From positions 1-13,500 of the forward strand of contig DAOUBA010000245.1 of NCBI GenBank assembly GCA_034432855.1: a DNA stretch of 13,500 nucleotides. The letters are read 5' to 3'. The notes under the pieces were generated by a model that was not told the origin of the DNA, did not search any database, and saw nothing but the letters and a program-made list of their open reading frames with translations. Each line of letters starts with the position of its first letter. The first letter of the stretch is position 1. Shown here piece after piece: positions 7,292 to 13,500 of the stretch. The stretch comes from DAOUBA01 sp034432855 (GTDB taxonomy: Bacteria > Chloroflexota > Anaerolineae > B4-G1). Made by a program: the position numbers and the translations under genes.

Positions 7292-8656
7292 CTACTCCAC
7301 CTCCAGTAGATAGGGAAGCGATGTGCGCCCGGTACGCATCAGCGCTTCGACGTCGTCCAACTCCAGCGGCGCGGCGGCGGTCAAGTTCTCGATGCCATCC
7401 TCGGTGACGACCACCGTATCCTCCACGCGGATATAGAGGCGTTCTTCGGGAATCCACATCTGCGGGTCAACGGAAAAGACCGTCCCCGGCCGCAACGGGC
7501 GATGACGGTACTCGCCGGCGTCGTGGACGGCCATACCGACCGGGTGCGAGAGATGACCGCGAAATTCGAGCGTGCGGCGGGCATCTTCCCGATAGATCTC
7601 CTTCGAGAACTCCCATTCCTCCCAGACCCGGCGCATCTCGGCGGCGGCCTCGTCCAGTACCTGATCCGGCATCACGTTCGGGCGAATGCGGGATAACAGC
7701 GTCTTGTGGTACTCGACGATATAGCCGTACAGTTCTCTCTGCCAGGGAGCATAAGTACCGCTGACAGGCCACATGCGTCCGATGTCGCTGGTGTAATAGT
7801 TGCATTCGGGCGCCACATCCATCAGCACCAGATCGCCGTCCTTCAGCGGGCAGTTATTCAGGAAGTAGTGGATATGCCAGATGTTCTCGCCGCTGGCGAT
7901 GATGGGGCGGTAGCCTTCGCCCTGCGCACCGTTGACCATGAAGATGTAGTTGGCCAGTGCGCCGAGTTGACGCTCGATCACGCCCGGCCGGCTGGCGCAC
8001 ATGGCCTCCCGGATGGCCTGCGCGCACAGCCAGCCCGAGCGCCGCATCACAGCGATCTCGCGCGGGCTCTTGACGGAGCGCAGTTCATCCAGGATCGGGG
8101 TCAAATCGCGCACCTCGATCCTGGGGAAATGCGCGTGCAGGAGAGCGATGAAACGCTGTTCCCGCGAGGGCTGCCCATCCCACGGGTCCTGCATAGCCAT
8201 CTGATCGGCCCATTGCAGGCCATCGCGGGTCGCGGCCCGAAGTTCGGCGGGCGCATGCGGCGTATAGACGACCTTCGCTTCGGCCAGGTGGTCTGCAAGG
8301 GCCTCGTGGCGGCAGACCTCGTCAACGCCCGTGATGGCTTTAACCAGGTCAACGTCTTCGACGCCCGGCGGAGCCCCTTCGCCGAGTTGCGCTTTGCCCC
8401 GTTCGGGCAGATAGAGCGTGGACCTGCGTTGCGCCCCGTTCAGCAGAAGGTAGGCGTGGGGCGTTTCGAGGCCGCAGCAGTAGAAGAACTCGTTGGTCTG
8501 GCGGAAGGCGACGTACCCGCGTGGTGCCGGAGCGCCCTGGAGCAACGCACAGGCTCCACTCCCGATGGCCTCGAATATCCGCTCTCGGCGGGCGATGAAC
8601 TCTTCGGGGGGAAAATCCGCCCGCCCGCGTGAGCCGACCTGGTTGCCGGATGCCAT
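7292..8656 (-). CDS. M24 family metallopeptidase (Xaa-Pro aminopeptidase/dipeptidase type)
   Basis: A 454-residue two-domain protein: an N-terminal aminopeptidase-P-like domain (about 15-190) and a C-terminal pita-bread domain. Dinuclear metal ligands can be placed by analogy with E. coli PepP: Asp280 and Asp291 (MDVAPECNYYTSDIGR), His371 (LSHPVG) and Glu412 (RVEDT). The fifth ligand, normally Glu in a VEPG motif, is Asp397 here (SVDPQ). His378 lies in VHD as usual. Such enzymes remove residues before proline; between a hydroxyproline dehydratase and arabinofuranosidases a role on Pro/Hyp-containing peptides is the simplest reading, by inference. No signal peptide, so cytoplasmic. Start: ATG at 8656 chosen; GTG at 8668 would overlap the upstream stop (GTGA) and add four residues. 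The Shine-Dalgarno sequence is weak for both, consistent with coupling. Confidence 0.88.
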   Translation of the reverse strand: MASGNQVGSRGRADFPPEEFIARRERIFEAIGSGACALLQGAPAPRGYVAFRQTNEFFYCCGLETPHAYLLLNGAQRRSTLYLPERGKAQLGEGAPPGVEDVDLVKAITGVDEVCRHEALADHLAEAKVVYTPHAPAELRAATRDGLQWADQMAMQDPWDGQPSREQRFIALLHAHFPRIEVRDLTPILDELRSVKSPREIAVMRRSGWLCAQAIREAMCASRPGVIERQLGALANYIFMVNGAQGEGYRPIIASGENIWHIHYFLNNCPLKDGDLVLMDVAPECNYYTSDIGRMWPVSGTYAPWQRELYGYIVEYHKTLLSRIRPNVMPDQVLDEAAAEMRRVWEEWEFSKEIYREDARRTLEFRGHLSHPVGMAVHDAGEYRHRPLRPGTVFSVDPQMWIPEERLYIRVEDTVVVTEDGIENLTAAAPLELDDVEALMRTGRTSLPYLLEVE

Positions 8657-8664
8657 CTCGTCGC

Positions 8665-10461
8665 TCACTCTGACCGGATCGGGAAGTAGACCGTGTACCG
8701 TTCGTCGCGGATCTCGTAAAGCGGGAGGAAACGCAGCCCGCGTTCCTGATCGCGGGTGCGATAGCCGGGCCGCCAGAACCACCATTCGCGTTCGTTATCG
8801 GGTACCAGGATGGTCTCGGGCCGCTCTCTATCCCCGTACAACCTCCTCTCCTCATCGCACAGGCCCGCCAAGACCACCGGTCCGTCCATAAAGGCCACTG
8901 TTTCGGGCTCGTCGGGGAGGGGGCAGGTCGAAAGCGACTTGGGGAGCACCACCCGCACCGTGTCTTCGTGCCACGTTCGCCGAATCTCGTGAAAGCCGGA
9001 GGGCCCGGCGGAGACGGCAGTTGGCTCTCCGTTGACGAGAGCATGAACCGGCCCGCTGACCCACCATGGCAGGCGCAATTTCAACGCGAACGCCACCGGA
9101 CGTTCACAACGGATCGAGAATTCAATGATCCAGCGTTCCGGCCTGTGCAGCGAGCCGTCCGGCTCACGCGGCTGACTGGTGGATGCCTCGCTATCGAAGG
9201 TTTGCTTCACCGTCACGGGAACGGCGTCCCACTGCCACTCGAGCATTGTGGGGATGTACTGGCACACGACCAATCCCTCGGCATCCTGGTAGTAGACATA
9301 GGCATTGTGTAGCGTATGGGCCTGCACCAGCGTGCCATGGCAGCACCAAAAGTCGTCCGTCGGCGTGCCCCAGATCTTTTTCGCCCCGGCTTGAAGGGGC
9401 AGGAAGTAAGCCACCATGCCGGTATCCTGGTGCTGCTGGGCCAGGATGCCGTTGTAGAGGTTGCGCTCGATATAGTCGGCATACGTCACGTCCCCGCTCC
9501 AGCGCAGCAAGTAGTCGGCCAGGCGCATCATATTGTAGACCACGCAGTGCTCCTGGTTCTTGTCGCCGAGGCGTGCCGCGAACTCGAAGGGCGGCGTCCA
9601 GACCTCGCCAGTGGTCTGTCCGCCCGTGCAGAAAAAGCCCCGTTCGGTGACGGCGCAACGCCAGTAGGCCTCCACGATTTTGCGCCAGCGTTCCTCGCCG
9701 GTCACCTCGTAGGCGCGCGCCGCCCCATGCGCCTCCGGGATGGTGGTGTTGGCGTGGCGGTTGGTCAGCGGGTCCTCCCCCGCCAACAGCCGCTCGAAGA
9801 GCCGCGGCCGGTCGTAGCGACGGATGAGGTCCAGATGTTCCTGTTTGCCCGTGACGCCATACAGGTTGGCCCAGGCCTCCAACATCCCGCCCGTTTCGAC
9901 GTCCAGGATGTCGTCCATCTGCTCGCGTGGGAACTGGCCGGTCCAACGATGGAACCACCTGGCCCACTTCACCATGATGTCCAGCGCCTGCTCATTGCCG
10001 GCGTAGGTGGCCATGTCGTAAAGCCCCATCAGGGTCTTGTGCAGCGTGTAGTGAGGCGCCCACACACTCTTTCCACGGGTGACCCAGTCCAGGTATTTTT
10101 CGGGAATGGAACCGACCCACTCGCCCCCATTTTCCTTCTGGCAACGCGCGAGTTCAGAGACGATCCAATCCGCCTTGCCCTTGAGTTCGGCATCGCCCGT
10201 GCTGGCGTAGATGCGGGCGGCGGCGGAGAGCCAGTGGCCGAGAAATTGCCCGCGCACCTGGCAGGTCGGCGATTCCCAACCCCAGTGGCAATCCTCCGGC
10301 CGGGTGCGAGGCCCCCACAGCCCGGCTTCCATGTAATGGTTCTGGAGCAGGTTCTCGCTGCGCAGCGAGAGCAGGTAGCGGCGGTTCAGGTCGAAGCGCT
10401 GCTGGAACACGCCGGGCAGTAACTTGACCTTTCCAGGCGGAATGGGTCTGAGAGCCTCCAT
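8665..10461 (-). CDS. GH127/GH146-like beta-L-arabinofuranosidase family protein (second copy)
   Basis: A 598-residue protein of the DUF1680 (glycoside hydrolase 127) superfamily. It has an (alpha/alpha)-barrel-like helical N-terminal part and a beta-rich C-terminal part. The zinc/catalytic signature is present: EHC (Glu304, Cys306) and WCCHG (Cys373, Cys374), matching Glu338, Cys340, Cys417 and Cys418 of the Bifidobacterium enzyme HypBA1, where Cys417 is the nucleophile. The flanking EHCVVYNMMRLADYLLRW and YFLPLQAG...FWCCHGT segments resemble GH146 more than classical GH127. The expected activity is release of L-arabinose from beta-L-arabinofuranosides such as those on hydroxyproline; the exact linkage is unknown. 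No signal peptide. I chose ATG 10461 because GGAGG (10474-10470) is 8 bases upstream; ATG 10467 overlaps the previous stop (TGATG) and leaves almost no spacing. Its stop abuts the peptidase gene. Confidence 0.85.
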   Translation of the reverse strand: MEALRPIPPGKVKLLPGVFQQRFDLNRRYLLSLRSENLLQNHYMEAGLWGPRTRPEDCHWGWESPTCQVRGQFLGHWLSAAARIYASTGDAELKGKADWIVSELARCQKENGGEWVGSIPEKYLDWVTRGKSVWAPHYTLHKTLMGLYDMATYAGNEQALDIMVKWARWFHRWTGQFPREQMDDILDVETGGMLEAWANLYGVTGKQEHLDLIRRYDRPRLFERLLAGEDPLTNRHANTTIPEAHGAARAYEVTGEERWRKIVEAYWRCAVTERGFFCTGGQTTGEVWTPPFEFAARLGDKNQEHCVVYNMMRLADYLLRWSGDVTYADYIERNLYNGILAQQHQDTGMVAYFLPLQAGAKKIWGTPTDDFWCCHGTLVQAHTLHNAYVYYQDAEGLVVCQYIPTMLEWQWDAVPVTVKQTFDSEASTSQPREPDGSLHRPERWIIEFSIRCERPVAFALKLRLPWWVSGPVHALVNGEPTAVSAGPSGFHEIRRTWHEDTVRVVLPKSLSTCPLPDEPETVAFMDGPVVLAGLCDEERRLYGDRERPETILVPDNEREWWFWRPGYRTRDQERGLRFLPLYEIRDERYTVYFPIRSE

Positions 10462-10466
10462 TCTCA

Positions 10467-12341
10467 TCACCTCCGGGCATATTCTACAAACACCCGATAC
10501 TCCCCGCGGATAGCCCCCTGGTTGACGAAGGGGTAGAGCACGAACGGCTGTTCCTGCTCACCTGCGAGTTGCGAGTTCGCAGCGGACGAGGCAAACAGCG
10601 GCTCCTTGGAGCGGACGTGTCCCGTCACCCGCAGGGCCGGTCCCAACAGGCTTTCGTCTGTCGGCTCCTCGCGGACGCTCTCGCCGGGCCGGGCCGGGTC
10701 AATGTGCAGGACCACATCCTCGGAATACATGCCGTGCGACCAGTAGAACTTGACCGGATCGGCCTGCGCCTGCTGGAAGTAGGCATAGACGAGCGGCCCG
10801 CGCGTCAGCGCGAGCGCATGGTCGTTGGCCTGGCAGGTCACCTGGAAGGGCAAGGAGAGTTCGACGACGTCCTCTGTCTGCCACTCGCGCTCGATGACCG
10901 CAAAGTCGCCCGCTTGTACCGGTGAAGGCTTGCCGCCCCCCACGCGCAGCGTAGCTCCTGCGGCGTAGGGCGGGATGCGCAGATGGAGGGCGAACCTGGC
11001 CGCACGTTCGGGGCGCACGTGGATGATCACCTTGCCGCCGGAAGGGAAATCGGTTTCCTGACGCAGGGTAACGGCCGGCAACTCCGGTGTGCGCAGGGTG
11101 GCCTGGCTCTCCGTATAGATCAACACGGCGGGGTTGCCATCCCGGAAGCCGTAGAGGTAGGTGGGCATGCGTCCCGCGAGGCGTGCACCGGCGGCGTTGC
11201 AACAGTTGGGGCCATAGGGCTCCTGCGCCCGCCCGTTCAGCGGAGTCATGTAACTCCAGTTGGAGCCGTCGGCGAGTTGCGCGGCCAGGAAGTGGTTGAA
11301 CAGGTCGCGCTCGATCTCGGCAGCATAGCGCGCCTCCCCGGTCCAGCGCAGGGCCTGATCGAGGAGCAGGATCCAGGTATGTTGGGGACAGACCTCGATG
11401 TCGTTGCGCGGGTGATAGAAGCGCCGCGGTACATACCGCTCGCCGGAACTCATGCCGCCGGTGAGGAAGATCCACTCGGCGGCAATGCGATCCACACAGC
11501 CCAGCACCACATCGCGGTACTCGCTCTTTCCCGTCGTGTTGTACAGCGCGGCCAGGCCCAGTAGCGTCATGTGGAAGGTATGGGCGTGCATATTCTCACG
11601 CAATTCGTACAGGTCCTTCTCGCCAGCGGCAAACTGCTTCATAGAGGTGTAATCGCAAGTGTGGACCGATTCGGGGTAGGCCGCCAGCCACTCATCCCAC
11701 TTGAGCAGCGTCCGCTCGCCCCACTCGACGAAGCGGGTGTCGCCTGTCTGCCGGCCCAGGAGCACGATGGGCTCCAGGATCAGCGTCCCTTCTCCGCCAT
11801 CGTGGCCGTTGCCGGGATAGCGCCCGGCGAGGGGGAACTGGCCCGGGTCCGGCCCCCAGGTGCGGATGATGTATTCGCCCAGGCGGCGCGCCGTCTCCAG
11901 CGCGGTCTGGCTTTGCAGCAGATCGGCGCAGACGAGCAGACCATGCAGCACATAGTACATCTCGTACAGTTCCATGCCGCGCACGGGGTTGCGGTGAAAG
12001 CGAGGCGTGATTCCCAGGTAGCCATCCGCCTCCTGGCTCCTGGCCAGCCGGTCGAGCAGTTCGTGCACTCTGGTCAGCAACTCGTGGTCGTCTGCGATCA
12101 ACGCGGTGTAGGCTGAAGCGTCCAGCCACTTGCCGATCTGCTCACCCAGCCAGAACCAGTCGTCATACGTCGTAGTCCAGTGGAAAATAGTATGCGTTTT
12201 GCGCTCGTGGAGGCGGATGAATTCCTCCGAGAGCAAGGGGTCCTTGAGGCGCTTTTCGCGGTTGGCGTGAAAACGCCGCCCCAGGAAGCCGCCCACGAAA
12301 TCGAAAGCACGCGGCTCAATCGGTTGGACAGTAGTTGCCAT
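10467..12341 (-). CDS. GH127 (DUF1680) beta-L-arabinofuranosidase family protein (first copy)
   Basis: A 624-residue DUF1680/GH127-family protein, clearly different from the neighbouring copy. The metal/nucleophile signature is IEVC (Glu316, Cys318) plus NCCN (Cys380, Cys381), 62 residues between the two cysteine sites. The segment after it (ALRWTGEARYAAEIERDLFN) is the family's typical helix pair, and the C-terminal half is beta-sandwich-like (HVRPERAARFALHLRIP, LTRGPLVYAY). The predicted reaction is hydrolysis of beta-L-arabinofuranosides with a Zn-bound cysteine nucleophile. No signal peptide or lipobox is seen, so it should act on imported oligosaccharide or glycopeptide. ATG 12341 has GGAGG 8 bases upstream. 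The gene begins 27 bases after the permease stop and its TGA (10469-10467) touches the next gene's start region. Substrate is inferred from family and context; some DUF1680 members act on other sugars. Confidence 0.85.
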   Translation of the reverse strand: MATTVQPIEPRAFDFVGGFLGRRFHANREKRLKDPLLSEEFIRLHERKTHTIFHWTTTYDDWFWLGEQIGKWLDASAYTALIADDHELLTRVHELLDRLARSQEADGYLGITPRFHRNPVRGMELYEMYYVLHGLLVCADLLQSQTALETARRLGEYIIRTWGPDPGQFPLAGRYPGNGHDGGEGTLILEPIVLLGRQTGDTRFVEWGERTLLKWDEWLAAYPESVHTCDYTSMKQFAAGEKDLYELRENMHAHTFHMTLLGLAALYNTTGKSEYRDVVLGCVDRIAAEWIFLTGGMSSGERYVPRRFYHPRNDIEVCPQHTWILLLDQALRWTGEARYAAEIERDLFNHFLAAQLADGSNWSYMTPLNGRAQEPYGPNCCNAAGARLAGRMPTYLYGFRDGNPAVLIYTESQATLRTPELPAVTLRQETDFPSGGKVIIHVRPERAARFALHLRIPPYAAGATLRVGGGKPSPVQAGDFAVIEREWQTEDVVELSLPFQVTCQANDHALALTRGPLVYAYFQQAQADPVKFYWSHGMYSEDVVLHIDPARPGESVREEPTDESLLGPALRVTGHVRSKEPLFASSAANSQLAGEQEQPFVLYPFVNQGAIRGEYRVFVEYARR

Positions 12342-12368
12342 TTCTTTAACCTCCGCTCTGCTTTTTAA

Positions 12369-13271
12369 TCAGCCCTTGAGCCCGGTCATCACCACGCCCT
12401 GCACAAAGTAGCGCTGGGCGAGGAAAAAGACCAGGAGTACCGGCGCGGTCATCGCCGTCGAAAAGGCCATCACCAGGTCCCAGCGCGTCCGTGAAAACAG
12501 TGTGCCGCGGAAATTCGCCAGGCCGATGGCGAGCGTGAACCGCTCCGGCGAGTTGATGTATAGCAACGGCCCGACAAAATCGTTCCAGGTGCCGAGAAAC
12601 GTAAAGATCGCCACCGTAGTCAACGCCGGCTTGGCCAACGGCATCATAATGCGGGCATAGATGGTGAACTCGCTACAGCCATCAATGCGCGCCGCATCCG
12701 CCAATTCCTCCGGTATCGTGCGGAAGAACTGCCGCAGCAAAAAGATGTTGAAAGCCCCTCCTCCGAAGAAGTACGGCACCGTCAGTGGCAGAAACGTGTC
12801 AATCCAGCCCAACTGCTTGAACATTACGAACTGGGGCACCATCATGACCACATAGGGTACCATCATGGTGAACAGCACCATGCTGAACCAGAAATCGCGT
12901 CCGGGAAAACGCAGGCGAGCAAAACCGTAGGCGCAGAACGAGGCGGTCAAGATGATCGCCAACTCGTTCATCACCACCAGGAACACGGTGTTCCGGAGAT
13001 AGATCGGAAACGGTTTGTAAGTCAGCGCCTCCACGTAATTCTGGGGACGGAACGGATTGGGGATCAGTTCGGGTGGAAAGACAAAGACCCTTTGCTCCAC
13101 CTTGAAGGAACTGCTCACCATCCACATGAGCGGGAACAGCATCACCACCGAGCCCACGAGCAGGATCGCCCAGATCACTGCTTGTGTGATCCATTTGCGG
13201 CCGAACTTGCTACGTCGTGCTCGCAGCGCCGCCCTCGCAGCCTTCGTGCTCATTATCGCTCTCGTTCTCAT
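12369..13271 (-). CDS. Carbohydrate ABC transporter permease, MalG-type (CUT1)
   Basis: A 300-residue inner-membrane permease. Six hydrophobic helices can be placed near residues 31-52, 94-117, 126-150, 158-180, 214-236 and 267-288. The cytoplasmic EAA loop that contacts the ATPase is EELADAARIDGCSEFTIYARIMMP (188-211 region), and the C-terminus ends GVVMTGLKG as in MalG/UgpE/AraQ relatives. It imports an oligosaccharide or sugar conjugate together with a MalF-type partner, a solute-binding protein and an ATPase, none of which is inside the window. Start: ATG 13271 has GGAG 6 bases upstream and gives a basic N-terminus; TTG 13283 would add four residues. It is the first gene of the minus-strand run visible here, and its substrate (arabinosylated hydroxyproline or arabinooligosaccharide) is inferred from the next genes. 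Confidence 0.92.
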   Translation of the reverse strand: MRTRAIMSTKAARAALRARRSKFGRKWITQAVIWAILLVGSVVMLFPLMWMVSSSFKVEQRVFVFPPELIPNPFRPQNYVEALTYKPFPIYLRNTVFLVVMNELAIILTASFCAYGFARLRFPGRDFWFSMVLFTMMVPYVVMMVPQFVMFKQLGWIDTFLPLTVPYFFGGGAFNIFLLRQFFRTIPEELADAARIDGCSEFTIYARIMMPLAKPALTTVAIFTFLGTWNDFVGPLLYINSPERFTLAIGLANFRGTLFSRTRWDLVMAFSTAMTAPVLLVFFLAQRYFVQGVVMTGLKG

Positions 13272-13322
13272 GACTGACTCCAACCCGGACGAGCCGGAAT
13301 CGAACCGTGTTTGCTCTTGGCC

Positions 13323-13346
13323 GCACCGGCCTGAAAGAGCCGGTGC
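13323..13346. repeat. GC-rich hairpin repeat, copy 1
   Basis: A perfect 8-bp inverted repeat, GCACCGGC and GCCGGTGC, around the 8-base loop ctgaaaga. It is followed by TGG. No T-run on either side, so not a standard terminator. It resembles copy 2 exactly 90 bases to the right. Confidence 0.75.
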
Positions 13347-13367
13347 TGGCGGGTTTCCCCGCTAGAA

Positions 13368-13377
13368 AGTAATTACT
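13368..13377. promoter_or_regulatory. Perfect 10-bp palindrome AGTAATTACT, possible operator or promoter element
   Basis: AGTAATTACT is its own reverse complement and is the only AT-rich spot in the leader region of the minus-strand operon, about 97 bases before the permease start. It could be an operator half or part of a -10 region; no convincing -35 box goes with it. Short palindromes arise by chance. Confidence 0.2.
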
Positions 13378-13412
13378 CAGCCTACCCTACCGCAGGTTCG
13401 AAAATAGCGTCT

Positions 13413-13435
13413 GCACCAGCCTAAAGGGCCGGTGC
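13413..13435. repeat. GC-rich hairpin repeat, copy 2
   Basis: GCACCAGC and GCCGGTGC form the same stem as copy 1 with one A-C mismatch, around the loop ctaaagg, and are followed by TGG. The shared pattern of the two copies is GCACC-R-GCCT-R-AA then GCCGGTGCTGG. Confidence 0.7.
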
Positions 13436-13448
13436 TGGGAGGCTCAAC

Positions 13449-13500
13449 CTCTCCTAACCCCTCCCTCACCCTCCCCTTCCCTCTCCGCAACGGAGAGGGA
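13449..13500. repeat. Pyrimidine tract ending in a perfect 10-bp hairpin, runs to window edge
   Basis: A run of C/T triplets and quadruplets (CTCTCC, CCCTCC, CCTTCC) ends in TCCCTCTCCG-CAA-CGGAGAGGGA (13478-13500), a perfect 10-bp stem with a 3-base loop that may continue past the window. From memory, such CCCTCTCC...GGAGAGGG elements are dispersed intergenic repeats in several GC-rich environmental phyla. No gene is seen between the permease start and the window end. Confidence 0.7.

Noticed and set aside
9316..10422. Open frame on the plus strand (368 codons) opposite the second GH127-family gene
   Set aside because: Codon-mirror shadow of the minus-strand gene; no conserved pattern and no ribosome binding site context.
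10461..10480. GH127 pair as one gene split by a frameshift
   Set aside because: Each protein has its own complete N-terminus, zinc/cysteine signature and C-terminal beta domain, and the second has its own ribosome binding site; they are two full-length genes.
13296..13306. tRNA T-loop-like sequence GGTTCGATTCC on the minus strand
   Set aside because: The T-stem pairs only about three bases, the following acceptor-like bases have no partner upstream and no CCA or anticodon arm can be built; probably chance or an old fragment.
13323..13435. Possible CRISPR array from the two hairpin repeats
   Set aside because: Only two imperfect copies, with a 66-base interval that is too long for a typical spacer, and no cas gene in the window.

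Overview
The window looks like chromosome from an anaerobic, GC-rich bacterium. Chloroflexota (Anaerolineae-like) is my best guess. It rests on the style of the housekeeping proteins, the purine-rich GAGCAGGGGAGC tract and the GC-rich hairpin repeats, and I could not test it. A glycyl radical enzyme with its activase implies oxygen-free metabolism.

Left part (1-3987, + strand): housekeeping genes. A 5'-truncated family-4 glycosyltransferase overlaps a YraN/UPF0102 gene, which overlaps miaA (tRNA dimethylallyltransferase). After a short gap with a plausible sigma70-type promoter comes a ComM/YifB-type AAA+ ATPase gene. The beginning of miaA runs through a G/A-rich repeat tract that is translated as a Gly/Glu/Gln-rich tail.

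Right part (3995-13271, - strand, transcribed right to left): a compact six-gene run with gaps of 27 bases or less or with stop/start contact. In order of transcription: sugar ABC permease (CUT1, MalG-type), a GH127/DUF1680-family beta-L-arabinofuranosidase-like protein, a second GH127/GH146-like protein, an M24 proline-type peptidase, a radical SAM glycyl-radical-enzyme activase, and a glycyl radical enzyme whose active-site residues line up one for one with those I recall for trans-4-hydroxy-L-proline dehydratase (HypD).

Together these genes suggest a pathway. Plant hydroxyproline-rich glycoproteins (extensins and relatives) carry short beta-L-arabinofuranose chains on hydroxyproline. Imported Hyp-arabinosides or glycopeptides would be de-arabinosylated by the two GH127-type enzymes, the imino-acid peptides cut by the M24 peptidase, and free hydroxyproline dehydrated to pyrroline-5-carboxylate by the glycyl radical enzyme. 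None of the enzymes has a visible signal peptide, so the steps after uptake appear cytoplasmic. The single parts are known families. Their union in one operon as an anaerobic hydroxyproline-arabinoside utilisation system is the main discovery candidate.

Right edge (13272-13500): no gene seen. It holds two copies of a GC-rich hairpin repeat 90 bases apart, a small palindrome, and a pyrimidine tract ending in a perfect 10-bp hairpin. This is the presumed leader region of the minus-strand operon.
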